A stretch of 64,000 nucleotides of DNA from Thiomicrospira sp. (GTDB lineage: Bacteria > Pseudomonadota > Gammaproteobacteria > Thiomicrospirales > Thiomicrospiraceae). Below are positions 34,751 through 45,577 of this stretch, piece by piece. Where the stretch lies: assembly GCF_014859555.1 (NCBI RefSeq), contig NZ_JACUTY010000004.1:1-64000 (forward strand), written 5' to 3'. Both the position numbers and the translations under genes were made by a program. The notes beneath the pieces were generated by a model. The model was not told the origin of the DNA. It saw only the letters and a list, made by a program, of their open reading frames with translations, and ran no database searches. How positions within the stretch are numbered: position 1 is the stretch's first letter; every line of letters begins with the position of its first letter.

Positions 34751-35443
34751 ATGGGGTTATTGAAGCGCTATTTTGTTGCAGGCCTTTTAGTTTTACTTCC
34801 CTTATGGATCACCTTTGAGGCCTTGCGTTTCTTAATTGGTCTATTTGATCGTAGCCTGTTATTGCTGCCTGCTAAATACCAACCGGATGTGCTGTTGGGT
34901 TTTGATATCCCGGGGTTTGGCATTGTCGTGTCGGTGAGTATTATTTTACTGACAGGGATGTTGGTCGCGAATATTTTAGGCCATCGAATCGTCAGTTGGT
35001 GGGAGCGCTTTTTATCCAAAATCCCATTGGTTCGTTCCATATATAGTGCGGTTAAACAAATTGCCGAAGCCTTATTTGGTTCGGGGGATCAAACCTTTCA
35101 AAAAGTGTATTTGATTCAGTATCCGCGCCCGGGTTTATGGACTTTGGCGTTTCAGACCAGTAAAAGTCGAGGTGAAGCCCAGGTTAAAACTGGTGTGGTT
35201 GCGACTATAAACTTGTTTGTGCCTACGACACCTAACCCGACTTCTGGTTTTTTTATAATCGCGTCTTTACATGAAGTCGTTGAGCTTGATATGTCGGTAG
35301 ATGATGCGTTAAAAATGGTGATTTCCGGTGGGGTTGTGGTGCCGCCTTGGCCTCCGATAACTACCGAGCCAACAATCAAGGCGATTATGGCTCAAGATCC
35401 ATACACTACAACAAATAATATAGATCCGGTTATTAGAAAATAA
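34751..35443 (+). CDS. DUF502 family membrane protein
   Basis: The 230-residue DUF502 protein has two membrane segments near the N terminus (about 8-30 and 55-77) and a soluble C-terminal part with the family pattern PLVRSIYSAVKQI and VFVPTTPNPTSGFF-like NLFVPTTPNPTSGF. Function is unknown. A perfect TATAAT lies at 34719, 32 bases before the start, but no good -35 is visible. It precedes aspS, an arrangement seen in several Proteobacteria. Confidence 0.87.
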   Translation: MGLLKRYFVAGLLVLLPLWITFEALRFLIGLFDRSLLLLPAKYQPDVLLGFDIPGFGIVVSVSIILLTGMLVANILGHRIVSWWERFLSKIPLVRSIYSAVKQIAEALFGSGDQTFQKVYLIQYPRPGLWTLAFQTSKSRGEAQVKTGVVATINLFVPTTPNPTSGFFIIASLHEVVELDMSVDDALKMVISGGVVVPPWPPITTEPTIKAIMAQDPYTTTNNIDPVIRK

Positions 35444-35534
35444 ATCGAACAATTAAGAATAATTTTAAAAGGGGGTTGGCGCTGCATTTTGCCAAGCGTT
35501 GATGCCCATTATGTTGAATGAGAAAGGAAAAATA

Positions 35535-37319
35535 ATGCGTACACACTACTGTGGTCAAGTTACAGAAGCTTTAATTGGTGAAACGGTTAGCGTCGCGGGA
35601 TGGGTTCACCGTCGTCGTGACCACGGTGGTGTAATCTTTATTGATTTGCGTGATCGTGAAGGTATGTTGCAAGTGGTGGTTGATCCAGATACGGCTGAAA
35701 TTTTTGCTAAAGCGGAACATTTGCGTGCCGAATGTGTGTTGACTATTACCGGCCGTATCCGTGAGCGCCCAGAAGGCACAACCAATCCTAACTTACCAAC
35801 CGGTATGGTTGAAATGTTGGCGAAAGACCTAGACGTTTTGAGCATGGCCGAGCCGATTCCTTTCCAGTTAGACGACAAGCAAGTTAGCGAAGAAGTGCGT
35901 TTAAAGTATCGTTATATCGACCTACGTCGTGATGAAATGCAAAAAACCTTAATGCTGCGCTATAAAGTCACGCGATCAATGCGTAACTATTTGGATAATA
36001 ACGGTTTTATTGATATCGAAACACCGATTTTGACCAAGTCGACACCAGAAGGTGCGCGTGATTATTTGGTGCCAAGCCGTACCCACGAAAACAAGTTTTT
36101 TGCTTTGCCTCAGTCGCCGCAGTTGTTTAAACAATTGTTGATGATGTCGGGCTTTGATCGTTATTACCAAATTACACGTTGTTTCCGTGACGAAGATTTG
36201 CGTGCGGATCGCCAGCCTGAGTTTACCCAGCTCGATATTGAAACTTCATTTATGTCTGAGGCCGATGTAATGGGCATGATGGAAGGGCTAACCAAAACCA
36301 TCTTTAAAGACGGAATTGGGGTCGATTTTGATTATGACTTTCCGCGTATGACTTATGCCGACGCGGTTAAAAAATACGGCATTGACCGCCCAGACTTACG
36401 TATTCCGCTAGAATTAGTGGATGTGGCGGACTTATTGCAAGATATTGATTTTAAAGTGTTTGCTGGCCCAGCAAAAGATCCAAATGGTCGCGTTGCCGCT
36501 TTATGTGTGCCAGGTGCGGGCGATATGTCGCGTAAAGAAATTGACGATTACACCAAGTTTGTCGGCATTTACGGTGCGAAAGGGTTGGCTTACATTAAGA
36601 TTAACGATATGTCCGCCGGAATTGATGGCTTGCAATCGCCAATTGTGAAGTTCTTCCCCGATCAAGTGATGCAGATTCTTGAACGTGTCGGTGCCAAAGA
36701 TGGCGATATCGTGTTCTTTGGGGCGGATAAAGCCAAGATAGTGAACGAAGCCTTAGGCGCGTTACGTGTCAAAATTGGCGAAGATCGCAAACTCTTTACC
36801 GAGGCCTGGAAACCAGTCTGGGTGGTTGATTTCCCGATGTTTGAAGTCGATGAAAAAACCGCGCGTGTGGCCGCCATGCACCATCCGTTTACTCAACCAA
36901 AAGCGACGACAGAAGAAATCCTTAGCAGCCAAGCACCAGGTCAAATGATTGCACGTGCTTACGACTTGGTGATCAACGGTATTGAAGTTGGGGGTGGTTC
37001 GGTGCGTATTCACGAAACCAAAATGCAAGCGGCGGTATTCAAATTGTTGGGTATTTCAGACGAAGATGCGCAAGATAAATTTGGTTTCTTACTAAACGCC
37101 CTGAAATATGGTTGCCCACCCCATGCCGGTATGGCGTTTGGTTTGGATCGTCTAATTATGTTGATGGCTGAACGTGACTCAATTCGTGACGTGATCGCCT
37201 TCCCGAAAACACAATCAGCCGCTTGTTTGCTAACCGAAGCACCAGGCCTGGTGGATATGGCTCAGTTACGTGAGTTAAACCTGCGTTTAAATAAAAAGGT
37301 CGCAGACGCGCCAAAGTAG
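35535..37319 (+). CDS. aspS: Aspartyl-tRNA synthetase
   Basis: The 594-residue class II synthetase charges tRNA-Asp (possibly tRNA-Asn if non-discriminating). It has the N-terminal anticodon-binding OB fold ([19 protein letters not shown]), motif 2 ([20 protein letters not shown]), the bacterial insertion (GAD-type) domain, and motif 3 ([12 protein letters not shown]). ATG 35535 has AGAAAGGAAAA upstream. A palindrome copy at 37241 encodes APGLVD near the C terminus. Confidence 0.97.
   Translation: MRTHYCGQVTEALIGETVSVAGWVHRRRDHGGVIFIDLRDREGMLQVVVDPDTAEIFAKAEHLRAECVLTITGRIRERPEGTTNPNLPTGMVEMLAKDLDVLSMAEPIPFQLDDKQVSEEVRLKYRYIDLRRDEMQKTLMLRYKVTRSMRNYLDNNGFIDIETPILTKSTPEGARDYLVPSRTHENKFFALPQSPQLFKQLLMMSGFDRYYQITRCFRDEDLRADRQPEFTQLDIETSFMSEADVMGMMEGLTKTIFKDGIGVDFDYDFPRMTYADAVKKYGIDRPDLRIPLELVDVADLLQDIDFKVFAGPAKDPNGRVAALCVPGAGDMSRKEIDDYTKFVGIYGAKGLAYIKINDMSAGIDGLQSPIVKFFPDQVMQILERVGAKDGDIVFFGADKAKIVNEALGALRVKIGEDRKLFTEAWKPVWVVDFPMFEVDEKTARVAAMHHPFTQPKATTEEILSSQAPGQMIARAYDLVINGIEVGGGSVRIHETKMQAAVFKLLGISDEDAQDKFGFLLNALKYGCPPHAGMAFGLDRLIMLMAERDSIRDVIAFPKTQSAACLLTEAPGLVDMAQLRELNLRLNKKVADAPK
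37241..37252. repeat. Iterated palindrome copy near the aspS 3' end
   Basis: Perfect ACCAGGCCTGGT in the 14-bp form, read as Pro-Gly-Leu-Val in the C-terminal tail after motif 3. Confidence 0.9.
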
Positions 37320-37325
37320 TCGCCT

Positions 37326-38393
37326 ATGAGCCACTTACAAAACGAAATTCCGCTCCAACTTGTGTCTCGTATAAACGAGTTGGCGGCGGATGCGCAACCA
37401 GCAAAAGTATTGAATGCGGAAGATAAAGCCGCATTAATTACACGCATCAAAAAGCTCTTGAAACAGCGTAATGCGCAGATTGTGGCGCACTATTATGTCG
37501 ATGCCGATCTTCAAGCTTTGGCTGAAGAAACCGGTGGCATAGTGGCGGATTCGTTGGAAATGGCTAATTTTGGTGCGCAGTCCGATGCGGATGTATTGGT
37601 GGTGTGTGGTGTGCGTTTTATGGGCGAAACCGCCAAGCTGCTAAGCCCAGAAAAGACCGTAATCATGCCGGACCTTAATGCAACCTGCTCTTTAGATGTG
37701 GGTTGTCCGGCGGATGAATTTGCCGCGTTTTGCGCGCAACACCCTGATTACACGGTAGTGGTGTATGCCAATACCAGTGTGGCGGTAAAAGCGATAGCCG
37801 ATTGGGTGGTAACATCCGGTAATGCGTTGCAGATAGTCAACCACTTAAAAGCCAAGGGTGAAAAAATTATCTGGGCGCCAGACCAGCATTTGGGTAACTG
37901 GATTGAAAAAGAAACCGGTATAGAAATGCTGCGTTGGATGGGGCATTGTATTGTTCACGACGAGTTTAAAGCGTTTGAACTTGAGCAATTAAAACGCGAA
38001 CATCCCGAAGCCAAACTATTGGTGCATCCAGAGTCATCCGAAGCCGTGGTCGCCTTGGCGGATGTGGTCGGTTCAACGAAGGTTTTAATTAATGCCGTGC
38101 AAACCCTGCCGGATGAAAGCTTTATTGTGGCCACAGATCACGGCATCTTTTATAAGATGCGCCAACTCGCCCCGCATAAAAAATTAATTGTGGCGCCGAC
38201 TGATTCAAAAACCACGCAGTGCATCAGTTGTGCACATTGTCCGTGGATGGCCATGAACGGCCTACAGAATTTGGCGGATAGCTTAGAAAAACTCGACCAA
38301 ACCATCGAGATAGAAGAATCGATCCGCCAGAAAGCGTTAAGTTCTTTGGATCGGATGTTAGCCTACTCACGTCAGATTGGTTTGGTTAAATAG
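37326..38393 (+). CDS. nadA: Quinolinate synthase A
   Basis: The 355-residue iron-sulfur enzyme condenses iminoaspartate (from NadB) with dihydroxyacetone phosphate to quinolinate in NAD synthesis. The three cluster Cys are in [10 protein letters not shown], the middle region, and [16 protein letters not shown]. The substrate motif [11 protein letters not shown] is intact. It starts six bases after aspS. NadB, its partner, is encoded separately at 52372-53982. Confidence 0.95.
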   Translation: MSHLQNEIPLQLVSRINELAADAQPAKVLNAEDKAALITRIKKLLKQRNAQIVAHYYVDADLQALAEETGGIVADSLEMANFGAQSDADVLVVCGVRFMGETAKLLSPEKTVIMPDLNATCSLDVGCPADEFAAFCAQHPDYTVVVYANTSVAVKAIADWVVTSGNALQIVNHLKAKGEKIIWAPDQHLGNWIEKETGIEMLRWMGHCIVHDEFKAFELEQLKREHPEAKLLVHPESSEAVVALADVVGSTKVLINAVQTLPDESFIVATDHGIFYKMRQLAPHKKLIVAPTDSKTTQCISCAHCPWMAMNGLQNLADSLEKLDQTIEIEESIRQKALSSLDRMLAYSRQIGLVK

Positions 38394-38411
38394 AAAATTT
38401 AAGAGGAAAGC

Positions 38412-39167
38412 ATGGCAGGACATAGTAAATGGGCAAACATTAAACACCGCAAAGCACGCCAAGATGCCAAAAAAGGCAAGGTGTTTACTAAACTGATTCG
38501 TGAGCTAGTAGTGGCGGCGAAAGCCGGCGGGCCTTACCCGGAAGATAATCCACGTTTGCGTGCGGCGGTTGATAAGGCCTTACGCGAAAACATGAAGCGT
38601 GACACCATTGATAAAGCCATTGCGCGTGGCGCAGGCAATCAAGAAGGTGACGATTATGAAGAAATTCGCTATGAAGGTTATGCGCCAGCTGGGGTTGCCG
38701 TGATGGTGGATTGTTTGACCGATAATCGGAATCGTACCGTATCAGAAGTGCGTCATGCCTTTAGTAAAAAAGGCGGCAACTTGGGCACAGACGGTTCGGT
38801 TTCTTATATGTTTAATAAACAAGGCGTGATTAGTTTTGAGCCAGGTTTAGATGAAAATTCCGTAATGGAAGCCGCGATTGAGGCGGGTGCGGATGATGTG
38901 GTTGTTAATGATGACAGCAGTATTGATGTTGTTACGCCGCCAGAAGACTTTCATACTGTGACCGATGAGTTGGTTAAAGCCGGCTACCAACCCAGTGAAG
39001 CCGATGTGCATATGGAGTCTGATATCAAAGTTAGTTTAGACTTTGATGATGCCCAAAAGGTGATGGAGCTAATTGATATGCTTGAAGATTTAGACGATGT
39101 GCAGCGAGTCTATAGCAATATGGAATTGTCGGACGAAGTCATGGCGCAATTAATGGCGGCCGACTAA
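38412..39167 (+). CDS. yebC: YebC/PmpR family protein
   Basis: The 251-residue TACO1-family protein begins [20 protein letters not shown], the family hallmark. Members were first named DNA-binding regulators (PmpR), and short forms have also been linked to ribosome stalling at proline stretches. The position directly before ruvC is highly conserved. AAGAGGAAAG gives a strong ribosome site. Confidence 0.95.
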   Translation: MAGHSKWANIKHRKARQDAKKGKVFTKLIRELVVAAKAGGPYPEDNPRLRAAVDKALRENMKRDTIDKAIARGAGNQEGDDYEEIRYEGYAPAGVAVMVDCLTDNRNRTVSEVRHAFSKKGGNLGTDGSVSYMFNKQGVISFEPGLDENSVMEAAIEAGADDVVVNDDSSIDVVTPPEDFHTVTDELVKAGYQPSEADVHMESDIKVSLDFDDAQKVMELIDMLEDLDDVQRVYSNMELSDEVMAQLMAAD

Positions 39168-39183
39168 ACGTGAGGCACCACGC

Positions 39184-39705
39184 TTGAAAGTCACCCAGCG
39201 CATATTAGGCATTGATCCGGGCTCACGTAAAACTGGGTTTGGTTTAATTGAATCCGGGCGATATCATCCCACCTATGTTGTTAGCGGTGTGATCCGGGTT
39301 GAAAAATTCAGTGGCGCAGAACGCTTAAAGAATATATTTGAATCGGTTGGCCAATTGATTGATCAATATCAGCCCTCTATGATGGCGATCGAAAAAGTCT
39401 TTGTACACAAAAACCCTAGCTCGGCGATTAAATTAGGCCAAGCTCGTGGCGTGATTTTGTGTGCGGCGGCGATTAAAAATATACCCATAATTGAATATAC
39501 GCCGACCCAGATTAAAAGTACCGTCGTAGGACAAGGCCATGCGGGAAAAGAAGCGGTGCAATTTATGGTCAAGCAATTATTACGCTTAACCGAAGTGCCG
39601 CAAGAAGATGCGGCGGATGCGCTGGCTTGTGCCTTGTGTCATGACCGTTATTTAAGTTTGGGCATTGACCCACAAAGCCTGTCAAAAGGCACCCACTTTA
39701 GTTAA
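39184..39705 (+). CDS. ruvC: Holliday junction resolvase RuvC
   Basis: The 173-residue endonuclease cuts four-way junctions in recombination. Acidic active-site residues are visible in LGIDPGSRKTGFG, AIEKVFV and the C-terminal DAADALACALCH. The start is TTG at 39184 with GTGAGG upstream; no ATG gives the family N terminus. It precedes ruvA by 45 bases. Confidence 0.95.
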   Translation: MKVTQRILGIDPGSRKTGFGLIESGRYHPTYVVSGVIRVEKFSGAERLKNIFESVGQLIDQYQPSMMAIEKVFVHKNPSSAIKLGQARGVILCAAAIKNIPIIEYTPTQIKSTVVGQGHAGKEAVQFMVKQLLRLTEVPQEDAADALACALCHDRYLSLGIDPQSLSKGTHFS

Positions 39706-39750
39706 TCGTCCAAACGTGAGAAAATCACCAATGACAATGAGGTACAAGGC

Positions 39751-40356
39751 ATGATCGGGTTTTTACGCGGCCAATTGGTGGTTAAACAGCCGCCTTTATT
39801 AGTTATTGATGTGAACGGTGTAGGCTATGAAGTTGAAGCGCCGATGTCGAGCTTTTATGCGCTAAAAGAAATTGGTTCCGAAGTGCAAATTTTAACCCAT
39901 ATGCATGTACGTGAAGACGCGATGTTGTTGTTTGGGTTTGTAACCGAGCAAGAGCGGGCTTTATTCCGTGAGCTGATTAAAGTCAGTGGAATTGGCGCTA
40001 AAATGGCACTGGGGATTTTATCTAGTCAAGCCGTTGATGAATTTTGCGCACATGTAAATGCCGCCGACACCGCCGCCTTGTCAAAAGTACCGGGGATCGG
40101 CAAAAAAACCGCCGAACGTTTAGTTATCGAAATGCGAGATCGTTTAAAAAGTTGGCAAATGGCGAATCCTCAAACTAATTCAACTAGCAAGTCATCACCA
40201 GGCCTGGTCACATCATATTCACATTCTGCGGTATCGGCTCTGGTATCCTTAGGCTACAAAGAATCACAAGCCGAATCCTTAATTCAAAGTGTTTATGAAG
40301 AAGGCCTGAGTCTAGAAGTGTTGATTAAACGCGCATTACAACAGGTGAAAATATGA
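39751..40356 (+). CDS. ruvA: Holliday junction helicase subunit RuvA
   Basis: The 201-residue junction-binding tetramer targets RuvB. The N-terminal OB fold begins [10 protein letters not shown]; helix-hairpin-helix motifs are [14 protein letters not shown] and [15 protein letters not shown]; the flexible linker spans about 140-155, before the RuvB-binding domain III. A palindrome copy at 40197 encodes SPGLVT exactly in this variable linker. The stop overlaps ruvB by four bases. Confidence 0.95.
   Translation: MIGFLRGQLVVKQPPLLVIDVNGVGYEVEAPMSSFYALKEIGSEVQILTHMHVREDAMLLFGFVTEQERALFRELIKVSGIGAKMALGILSSQAVDEFCAHVNAADTAALSKVPGIGKKTAERLVIEMRDRLKSWQMANPQTNSTSKSSPGLVTSYSHSAVSALVSLGYKESQAESLIQSVYEEGLSLEVLIKRALQQVKI
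40197..40208. repeat. Iterated palindrome copy in the ruvA linker
   Basis: Perfect ACCAGGCCTGGT, read as Pro-Gly-Leu-Val between domains II and III. Confidence 0.9.
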
Positions 40357-41363
40357 TCGAAACCGATCGCATAATCGGCAATCAGGAGCAGGATGATGAC
40401 TTATACGTGCTGCCCAAAATTCGCCCACAGGTTATGCAGGACTACATTGGTCAAGTGGCGGTGCGCGAACAGTTAAATATGTTTATGAATGCCGCTAAAA
40501 TGCGTCAGGAACATTTAGATCATGTATTGCTTTACGGGCCACCAGGCCTGGGTAAAACCACTTTGGCGAATATTGTGGCTCAAGAAATGGGGGCGACCTT
40601 GCGCCAAACGTCGGGTCCTGTGTTAGATAAACCCGGTGATTTGGCCGCAATTTTGACACGCTTAGAGCCCAATGATGTGTTGTTTGTGGATGAAATTCAT
40701 CGCTTAAGTCCGATTGTCGAAGAAATCCTATATCCAGCAATGGAAGACTTCCAGTTGGATATTTTAATCGGTGAAGGTCCGGCTGCACATAGTGTAAAGA
40801 TTGATTTGCCACCCTTTACTTTAGTGGGGGCGACCACGCGTGCAGGTTTATTGACATCCCCCTTGCGGGATCGTTTTGGTATAGTGCAGCGTTTGGAATT
40901 TTATTCAGTGGACGAGTTGACCCAAATCGTCAGTCGATCGGCTAATATTTTAGGCATTGCCTCAGATGAACAAGGTGCGCGTGAAGTTGCACAACGTTCA
41001 AGAGGCACACCACGTATTGCCAATCGTTTATTACGTCGAGTACGTGATTTCGCTCAGGTTGAAGGCCGTGGTGTGATCGACAAAAAGATTGCAAATGCGG
41101 CTCTGAATTTGCTTGAAGTTGACCTATTAGGGCTTGATAAAATGGATCGCCGTTTACTCGAAACGATCATTAGCCATTTTGATGGTGGGCCAGTCGGAAT
41201 AGACAGTATGGCCACTTCGGTGGGTGAGGAGCGTGGCACAATCGAAGATGTCATCGAACCGTTTTTGGTTCAACAAGGATTTTTAATGAGAACCCCGAGA
41301 GGACGTATTGCCACCAAACGTGCATACGAACATTTGGGTTTGGATTACACAGAAAAGGAATAA
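40353..41363 (+). CDS. ruvB: Holliday junction helicase ATPase RuvB
   Basis: The 336-residue AAA+ motor drives branch migration. Walker A is [11 protein letters not shown], Walker [12 protein letters not shown], sensor 1 VGATTRAG, and the C-terminal winged helix ends with [15 protein letters not shown]. The Walker A codons themselves form an 11/12 match to the iterated palindrome (40541). The length is normal. Confidence 0.97.
   Translation: MIETDRIIGNQEQDDDLYVLPKIRPQVMQDYIGQVAVREQLNMFMNAAKMRQEHLDHVLLYGPPGLGKTTLANIVAQEMGATLRQTSGPVLDKPGDLAAILTRLEPNDVLFVDEIHRLSPIVEEILYPAMEDFQLDILIGEGPAAHSVKIDLPPFTLVGATTRAGLLTSPLRDRFGIVQRLEFYSVDELTQIVSRSANILGIASDEQGAREVAQRSRGTPRIANRLLRRVRDFAQVEGRGVIDKKIANAALNLLEVDLLGLDKMDRRLLETIISHFDGGPVGIDSMATSVGEERGTIEDVIEPFLVQQGFLMRTPRGRIATKRAYEHLGLDYTEKE
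40541..40552. repeat. Iterated palindrome near-match (11/12) in the ruvB Walker A codons
   Basis: ACCAGGCCTGGG encodes Pro-Gly-Leu-Gly of the Walker A motif. Protein constraint explains most of it, so it may be a chance match. Confidence 0.45.
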
Positions 41364-41367
41364 TAAG

Positions 41368-42051
41368 ATGTACGATCAGTCGATGCTTGATTTAGTGTTA
41401 ATGGCAAGCCCTATTGTGCAGGCCGTGATGGCGATATTGGTATTTATGTCGCTCTTGGCTTGGTCAGTAGCGATCGCCAAATCTTATGAGATACATAAGG
41501 CGAATGCCCTAGTTAAACAATTTCAAGAAGATTTTTGGGAGTCGGAAGACCTTAGCCGCATGTATAACGACATGGGGCGTTATGGGGATGACAATTCACG
41601 AGGTTTAAATGCGATTTTTGATGCCGGGTTTCAAGAGTTTGCACGATTGAAAAACCAAGGTGTAAAAGAAGCATCGGATTTGGTATCGGCTTCGCAGCGT
41701 ACGATGCGCATCGCGTTCAATAAAGAAGTTGATAGATTAGAAAATCGACTAGCTTATTTAGCCACCGTTGGTTCTTCTGCACCCTATATTGGTTTATTTG
41801 GTACGGTTATTGGTGTAATGCATGCTTTTCAGGGCTTAGGTGATACGCCGAACGCCACTTTGTCGGTTGTTGCGCCGGGTATTGCCGAAGCGTTATTAGC
41901 GACAGGCATCGGTTTGTTTGCGGCTATACCAGCGGTTATTTTTTATAATAACTTAACCAATAAAGTCGATAGACTATTGAGTCGTTATGAAAGTTTTGCC
42001 GATGAGTTTTTAACGATTTTGCAGCGCCAAGCGCATGTGTCGACTAAATAA
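41368..42051 (+). CDS. tolQ: Tol-Pal system protein TolQ
   Basis: The 227-residue inner-membrane proton channel subunit has three membrane segments (about 17-39, 128-150, 165-190) and the conserved GLFGTVIGVMHAFQGLG and GIAEALLATGIGLFAAIPAV. It works with TolR and TolA in outer-membrane constriction at division. ATG 41368 has AAAAGGAA; longer open frames overlap ruvB. In many relatives a ybgC thioesterase gene lies between ruvB and tolQ; here there are only four bases. Confidence 0.95.
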   Translation: MYDQSMLDLVLMASPIVQAVMAILVFMSLLAWSVAIAKSYEIHKANALVKQFQEDFWESEDLSRMYNDMGRYGDDNSRGLNAIFDAGFQEFARLKNQGVKEASDLVSASQRTMRIAFNKEVDRLENRLAYLATVGSSAPYIGLFGTVIGVMHAFQGLGDTPNATLSVVAPGIAEALLATGIGLFAAIPAVIFYNNLTNKVDRLLSRYESFADEFLTILQRQAHVSTK

Positions 42052-42102
42052 AATGCGCAATGACTTGAATCACAAAGCTCAACAAGGACAAGGGTAGGTT
42101 TT

Positions 42103-42555
42103 ATGCAGCAAGGATTTCGAACCGCACGAGATAAACGGCGCTTAATGGCCGAAATTAATGTTGTGCCTTATATTGATGTCACCCTGGTTTTGTTGATTAT
42201 TTTTATGGTCACCGCACCGATTGTGCAGCAGGCGGTGACGGTTGAGTTGCCGCAAGCGCCAGAAGTAACAACATCGGCTGAAAGCGTTCAGCCAGTGACA
42301 CCTTTTGTAATTACGATTACCAAAGAGGGGCAGTATAAAACCAGTGAAGCACCAGAGGTGGTGCTAACTCAATCAGAAGTTGGGGATTTGGTGGCCGAAG
42401 TGGTGGCACGAGCTCAAATTGATGAACACTTACCTGTGTATTTGCAGGGTGATCGTGAAGCACCTTATGGCCGAGTTGTGCATTTGTTTGTGGTGCTTAA
42501 AAATAATGGTGTGCCGAATGTTTCATTGATAACCCAGCCAGAGGAACGCAAATGA
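42103..42555 (+). CDS. tolR: Tol-Pal system protein TolR
   Basis: This 150-residue ExbD/TolR protein has one membrane segment (about 22-44) carrying the proton-path Asp in VVPYIDVTLVLLIIFMVTAP. The rest is periplasmic. The four-base overlap with tolA and 51-base gap after tolQ indicate one operon. Confidence 0.95.
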   Translation: MQQGFRTARDKRRLMAEINVVPYIDVTLVLLIIFMVTAPIVQQAVTVELPQAPEVTTSAESVQPVTPFVITITKEGQYKTSEAPEVVLTQSEVGDLVAEVVARAQIDEHLPVYLQGDREAPYGRVVHLFVVLKNNGVPNVSLITQPEERK

Positions 42556-43607
42556 TTTTATTCATTAAACGTCACCCTATTGCTGTTTCGTTAGCGGTGG
42601 TACTGCATTTGACATTGGGGGTATTGATTACCAATGACTGGTTTAAACAAGCCGATGCCATAAAGGTTAATATGTCGTCCGATGGGCCATCCCAAATTGA
42701 TGAAGTCGTTCAGCGTCAGCCTTTGCAAACGTTTGCGGTCGATCAACAAGTTGTTCAAGCACAGGTTGAGCGAATCAAAGCTGAACAAGAGGCGCGTCGA
42801 AAAGAACAGGAACGTTTAGCGGCTGAAGCACAGCGTAACGAACAGCGTTTAACCCAGTTACGTCGTGACCAGGAAACAGAAACACGTCGTGCAGAAGAGG
42901 CGCGTCGTCAAGCCGATATTGAACGTCAGCGCCAAGAAGCCGAACGTCAGCGTACTGCGGAAGCGCAGCGCCAAGCCGAGCAAGCGCGCAAGACGGCTTT
43001 AGAAGCGGAGCAGCGTCGTCAACAAGCTGAAAAACAAGCACGTGAAATCGCGCAAGCGGCTGCAAAACAACGTGAATCAGAAGAGAAACGTTTAAAAGAA
43101 CTGGAAGCCTTGCAACGTCAAGCGCAAGAGCAAGCCGCAAAAGAACGTGCACGTCAACAAACGATTACCGAAGAGGTTAAGCAACAAGAGGCTCAAAAGC
43201 GCCAATTGGAAGCCGAAGCACTTGCCGCGCGCTTAATGCGCGAGCAATTGGAACAAGAATCCTTAGTTAAACGCTTGGCCGAAGAAGAGGCCTCTAAGCA
43301 GCGCGAAGCCGCACGTCAACGCGAAATGTTAAGTTTACGTGAAACCTATATTTCGTCTATTTCGGCAAAAGTACGTGAAAACTGGCGTACGCCAGCGAAT
43401 ATTTCGCCGCAAGCACAGTGTGAATTAGTCATCACCCAAACGCCAAGTGGAAATGTATCGAGTGTCCGAACAGAAAATTGTAATGAACAGGCCACACCCC
43501 AGTTTAAACAGGCGGCTGAAAGTGCGGTACTGCGTGCTCAACCTTTACCAAGGCCACCTGTAGAAGAATTGTTTGAGCGTAATATACGCTTTGTTTTTAA
43601 ACCCTAA
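42552..43607 (+). CDS. tolA: Tol-Pal system protein TolA
   Basis: The 351-residue protein has an N-terminal membrane anchor (about 12-30), a long helical domain II (about 70-265) made of Ala, Gln, Glu, Arg and Lys, and a C-terminal domain III (ISSISAKVRENWRTPANIS onward) that contacts TolB and Pal. It spans the periplasm. The repetitive coding in domain II creates long antisense open frames that are not genes. Confidence 0.93.
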   Translation: MILFIKRHPIAVSLAVVLHLTLGVLITNDWFKQADAIKVNMSSDGPSQIDEVVQRQPLQTFAVDQQVVQAQVERIKAEQEARRKEQERLAAEAQRNEQRLTQLRRDQETETRRAEEARRQADIERQRQEAERQRTAEAQRQAEQARKTALEAEQRRQQAEKQAREIAQAAAKQRESEEKRLKELEALQRQAQEQAAKERARQQTITEEVKQQEAQKRQLEAEALAARLMREQLEQESLVKRLAEEEASKQREAARQREMLSLRETYISSISAKVRENWRTPANISPQAQCELVITQTPSGNVSSVRTENCNEQATPQFKQAAESAVLRAQPLPRPPVEELFERNIRFVFKP

Positions 43608-43625
43608 ACGTAAGCCAGGTTAATT

Positions 43626-44951
43626 ATGAAACCAGTATTTCAAGTCAAAAGTAAAATCCTAACCTTGTTGTTCTTTACATCGGGGCTAATGTTAAGTACC
43701 GCGCAGGCCAATTTAGTTATTGAAATTAGTGAGGGTTATGAAAACGCACTACCTATCGCGGTGATTCCTTTTCAGGTAGAGGGGGTGGTAGCGGTTCCGG
43801 AGGATATTTCCGGTATTGTGAGTCACAACCTACGCCGAAGTGGTCGTTTTGCGCCTTTAGCCAACAACGCGTTACCCTCTAGACCCGCGCAACTTGAGAA
43901 TATCGTGTTTGAACAGTGGCGATCACAAGATATTGATCATTTGATTATGGGCAGTGTTACACCACGCCCGAATGATCGTTATGATGTTGAGATGCGCTTG
44001 GTTGATGTACTGCGTCGCCAGCAGGTTATAGGCAAACGTTGGCGTGATGTGCCTCGACAGCAATTACGCCAAGTAGCACACCAAATGTCAGATGAAATTT
44101 ATCTTGAGTTAACCGGTGTTCCCGGCGCTTTTAATACACGTTTAGCTTATGTGACAATGAAAATACGTGATGGAGAACGTAATTACACTTTGGAAGTGTC
44201 TGATTCTGATGGACATAATCCTCAGCCATTATTACGTTCGAAGATGCCGATCATGTCGCCCAGTTGGTCACCAGATGGGACTAAACTGGCATATGTATCG
44301 TTTGAAACTGGGCGTTCAAATGTTGTGGTACAGAACTTAGATGGCACAAATAGAGAAGTTGTGGCGGATTTTCCAGGAATTAATAGTGCGCCATCTTGGT
44401 CACCGGATGGTAAAAGCCTAGCCATGACCTTGTCAAAAGACGGCAATGCGGATATTTATATCATGAATTTGCAAACCAAGGCTTTGCGTAAAGTGACTCG
44501 TCATTGGGCGATAGAAACCGAAGCGGCTTGGTCGGTGGATGGCAAGTCGATTTATTTCAACTCTGATCGTCGCGGTCAACCGCAGATATTTAAAATGGAG
44601 TTGGATTCCGGCAATGTATCGCGCATTTCATTTCAAGGTAATTACAATGCCAATCCAGAGGTTTCGCCAAATGGTCGTTATTTAGCCATGGTGCATTCTA
44701 ATAATGGATTTAATATTGGTTTATTAGATTTATATACAAATGAATTTAATATTGTCACCGATGCATTTTTAGGTGAGTCGCCCAGTTTTGCACCTAATAG
44801 CGATATGATTGTGTATGCCATGAACCGCGATAATAAAGGCCAACTCGCCGTTGTTTCGGTTGATGGTCGGGCTTCTCAGATTCTAAGTGTGGCAGATGGA
44901 CAAGTTAGGGAGCCGGCTTGGGGTCCTTATCGTGTGCAACCAAATAAATAA
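43626..44951 (+). CDS. tolB: Tol-Pal system beta-propeller protein TolB
   Basis: The 441-residue periplasmic protein has a signal peptide (LMLSTAQA|NL), a D1 domain, and a six-bladed propeller with repeated PSWSPDGTKLAYVS-type blades (also PSWSPDGKSLAMT and AAWSVDGKSIYFN). It links TolA and Pal. The length fits the family. Confidence 0.96.
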   Translation: MKPVFQVKSKILTLLFFTSGLMLSTAQANLVIEISEGYENALPIAVIPFQVEGVVAVPEDISGIVSHNLRRSGRFAPLANNALPSRPAQLENIVFEQWRSQDIDHLIMGSVTPRPNDRYDVEMRLVDVLRRQQVIGKRWRDVPRQQLRQVAHQMSDEIYLELTGVPGAFNTRLAYVTMKIRDGERNYTLEVSDSDGHNPQPLLRSKMPIMSPSWSPDGTKLAYVSFETGRSNVVVQNLDGTNREVVADFPGINSAPSWSPDGKSLAMTLSKDGNADIYIMNLQTKALRKVTRHWAIETEAAWSVDGKSIYFNSDRRGQPQIFKMELDSGNVSRISFQGNYNANPEVSPNGRYLAMVHSNNGFNIGLLDLYTNEFNIVTDAFLGESPSFAPNSDMIVYAMNRDNKGQLAVVSVDGRASQILSVADGQVREPAWGPYRVQPNK

Positions 44952-44990
44952 TCAAACTCAATGAACTTGTATTTAAAAAGGATGTAGAAA

Positions 44991-45569
44991 ATGCGCTTAA
45001 CTAAGATTGTGCTGACAGGATTGTTGCTGGGCTCGTTAACCGCTTGTAGTACGATGCCTGGAGTTGACGGTTCTACAGCTGAAGATCGTCGTACGGCTGA
45101 AGCTGGTTTATTGGATCGAAATAAACAGGCAGCCGAACAGGGTGTAGAGGTCTTGTCCTTAAGTGACACCCAAGGTTTGCAAGGTGAAACCCTTATTCAG
45201 GGAGAAATTGGTGGTTTATTAGACGATGAAGCCATTCGTGATTTTTCGCCCGTGATTTACTTTGGTTATGATCAATTTTCAGTTGATGAAAAATCCACGA
45301 AAATATTGAAGCATTATGCTGATCAAATGCTTGAAAACCCAAGGTTAATGCTGAAATTAGAAGGCCATACGGACGAGCGTGGCAGCCCATCCTATAACTT
45401 AGCACTTGGCGAAAAACGAGCGAAAGCAGCGGCGGAAGTGATGATGCTGTATGGCGTAAGTACCGACCGTATTACGGTGATTAGCTTCGGTGAAGAACAA
45501 CCGGCGGAGTTGGGTCATAATGAAGCGGCCTGGGATAAAAACCGCCGTGTAGAATTGCGTTTTAATTAA
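44991..45569 (+). CDS. pal: Peptidoglycan-associated lipoprotein Pal
   Basis: The 192-residue outer-membrane lipoprotein has lipobox LTAC near residue 20 and a C-terminal OmpA-like domain (VIYFGYDQFSVDEKS, LEGHTDERGSPSYNLALGEK) that binds diaminopimelate in peptidoglycan. It is preceded by AAAAAGGATGTAG. The region between lipobox and OmpA domain is somewhat longer than in Escherichia coli. Confidence 0.96.
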   Translation: MRLTKIVLTGLLLGSLTACSTMPGVDGSTAEDRRTAEAGLLDRNKQAAEQGVEVLSLSDTQGLQGETLIQGEIGGLLDDEAIRDFSPVIYFGYDQFSVDEKSTKILKHYADQMLENPRLMLKLEGHTDERGSPSYNLALGEKRAKAAAEVMMLYGVSTDRITVISFGEEQPAELGHNEAAWDKNRRVELRFN

Positions 45570-45577
45570 GGTTTAAA

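Noticed and set aside
42775-43152. Long minus-strand open frame opposite tolA
   Set aside because: It mirrors the low-complexity Ala/Gln/Glu/Arg repeat of TolA domain II; no ribosome site and no domain.
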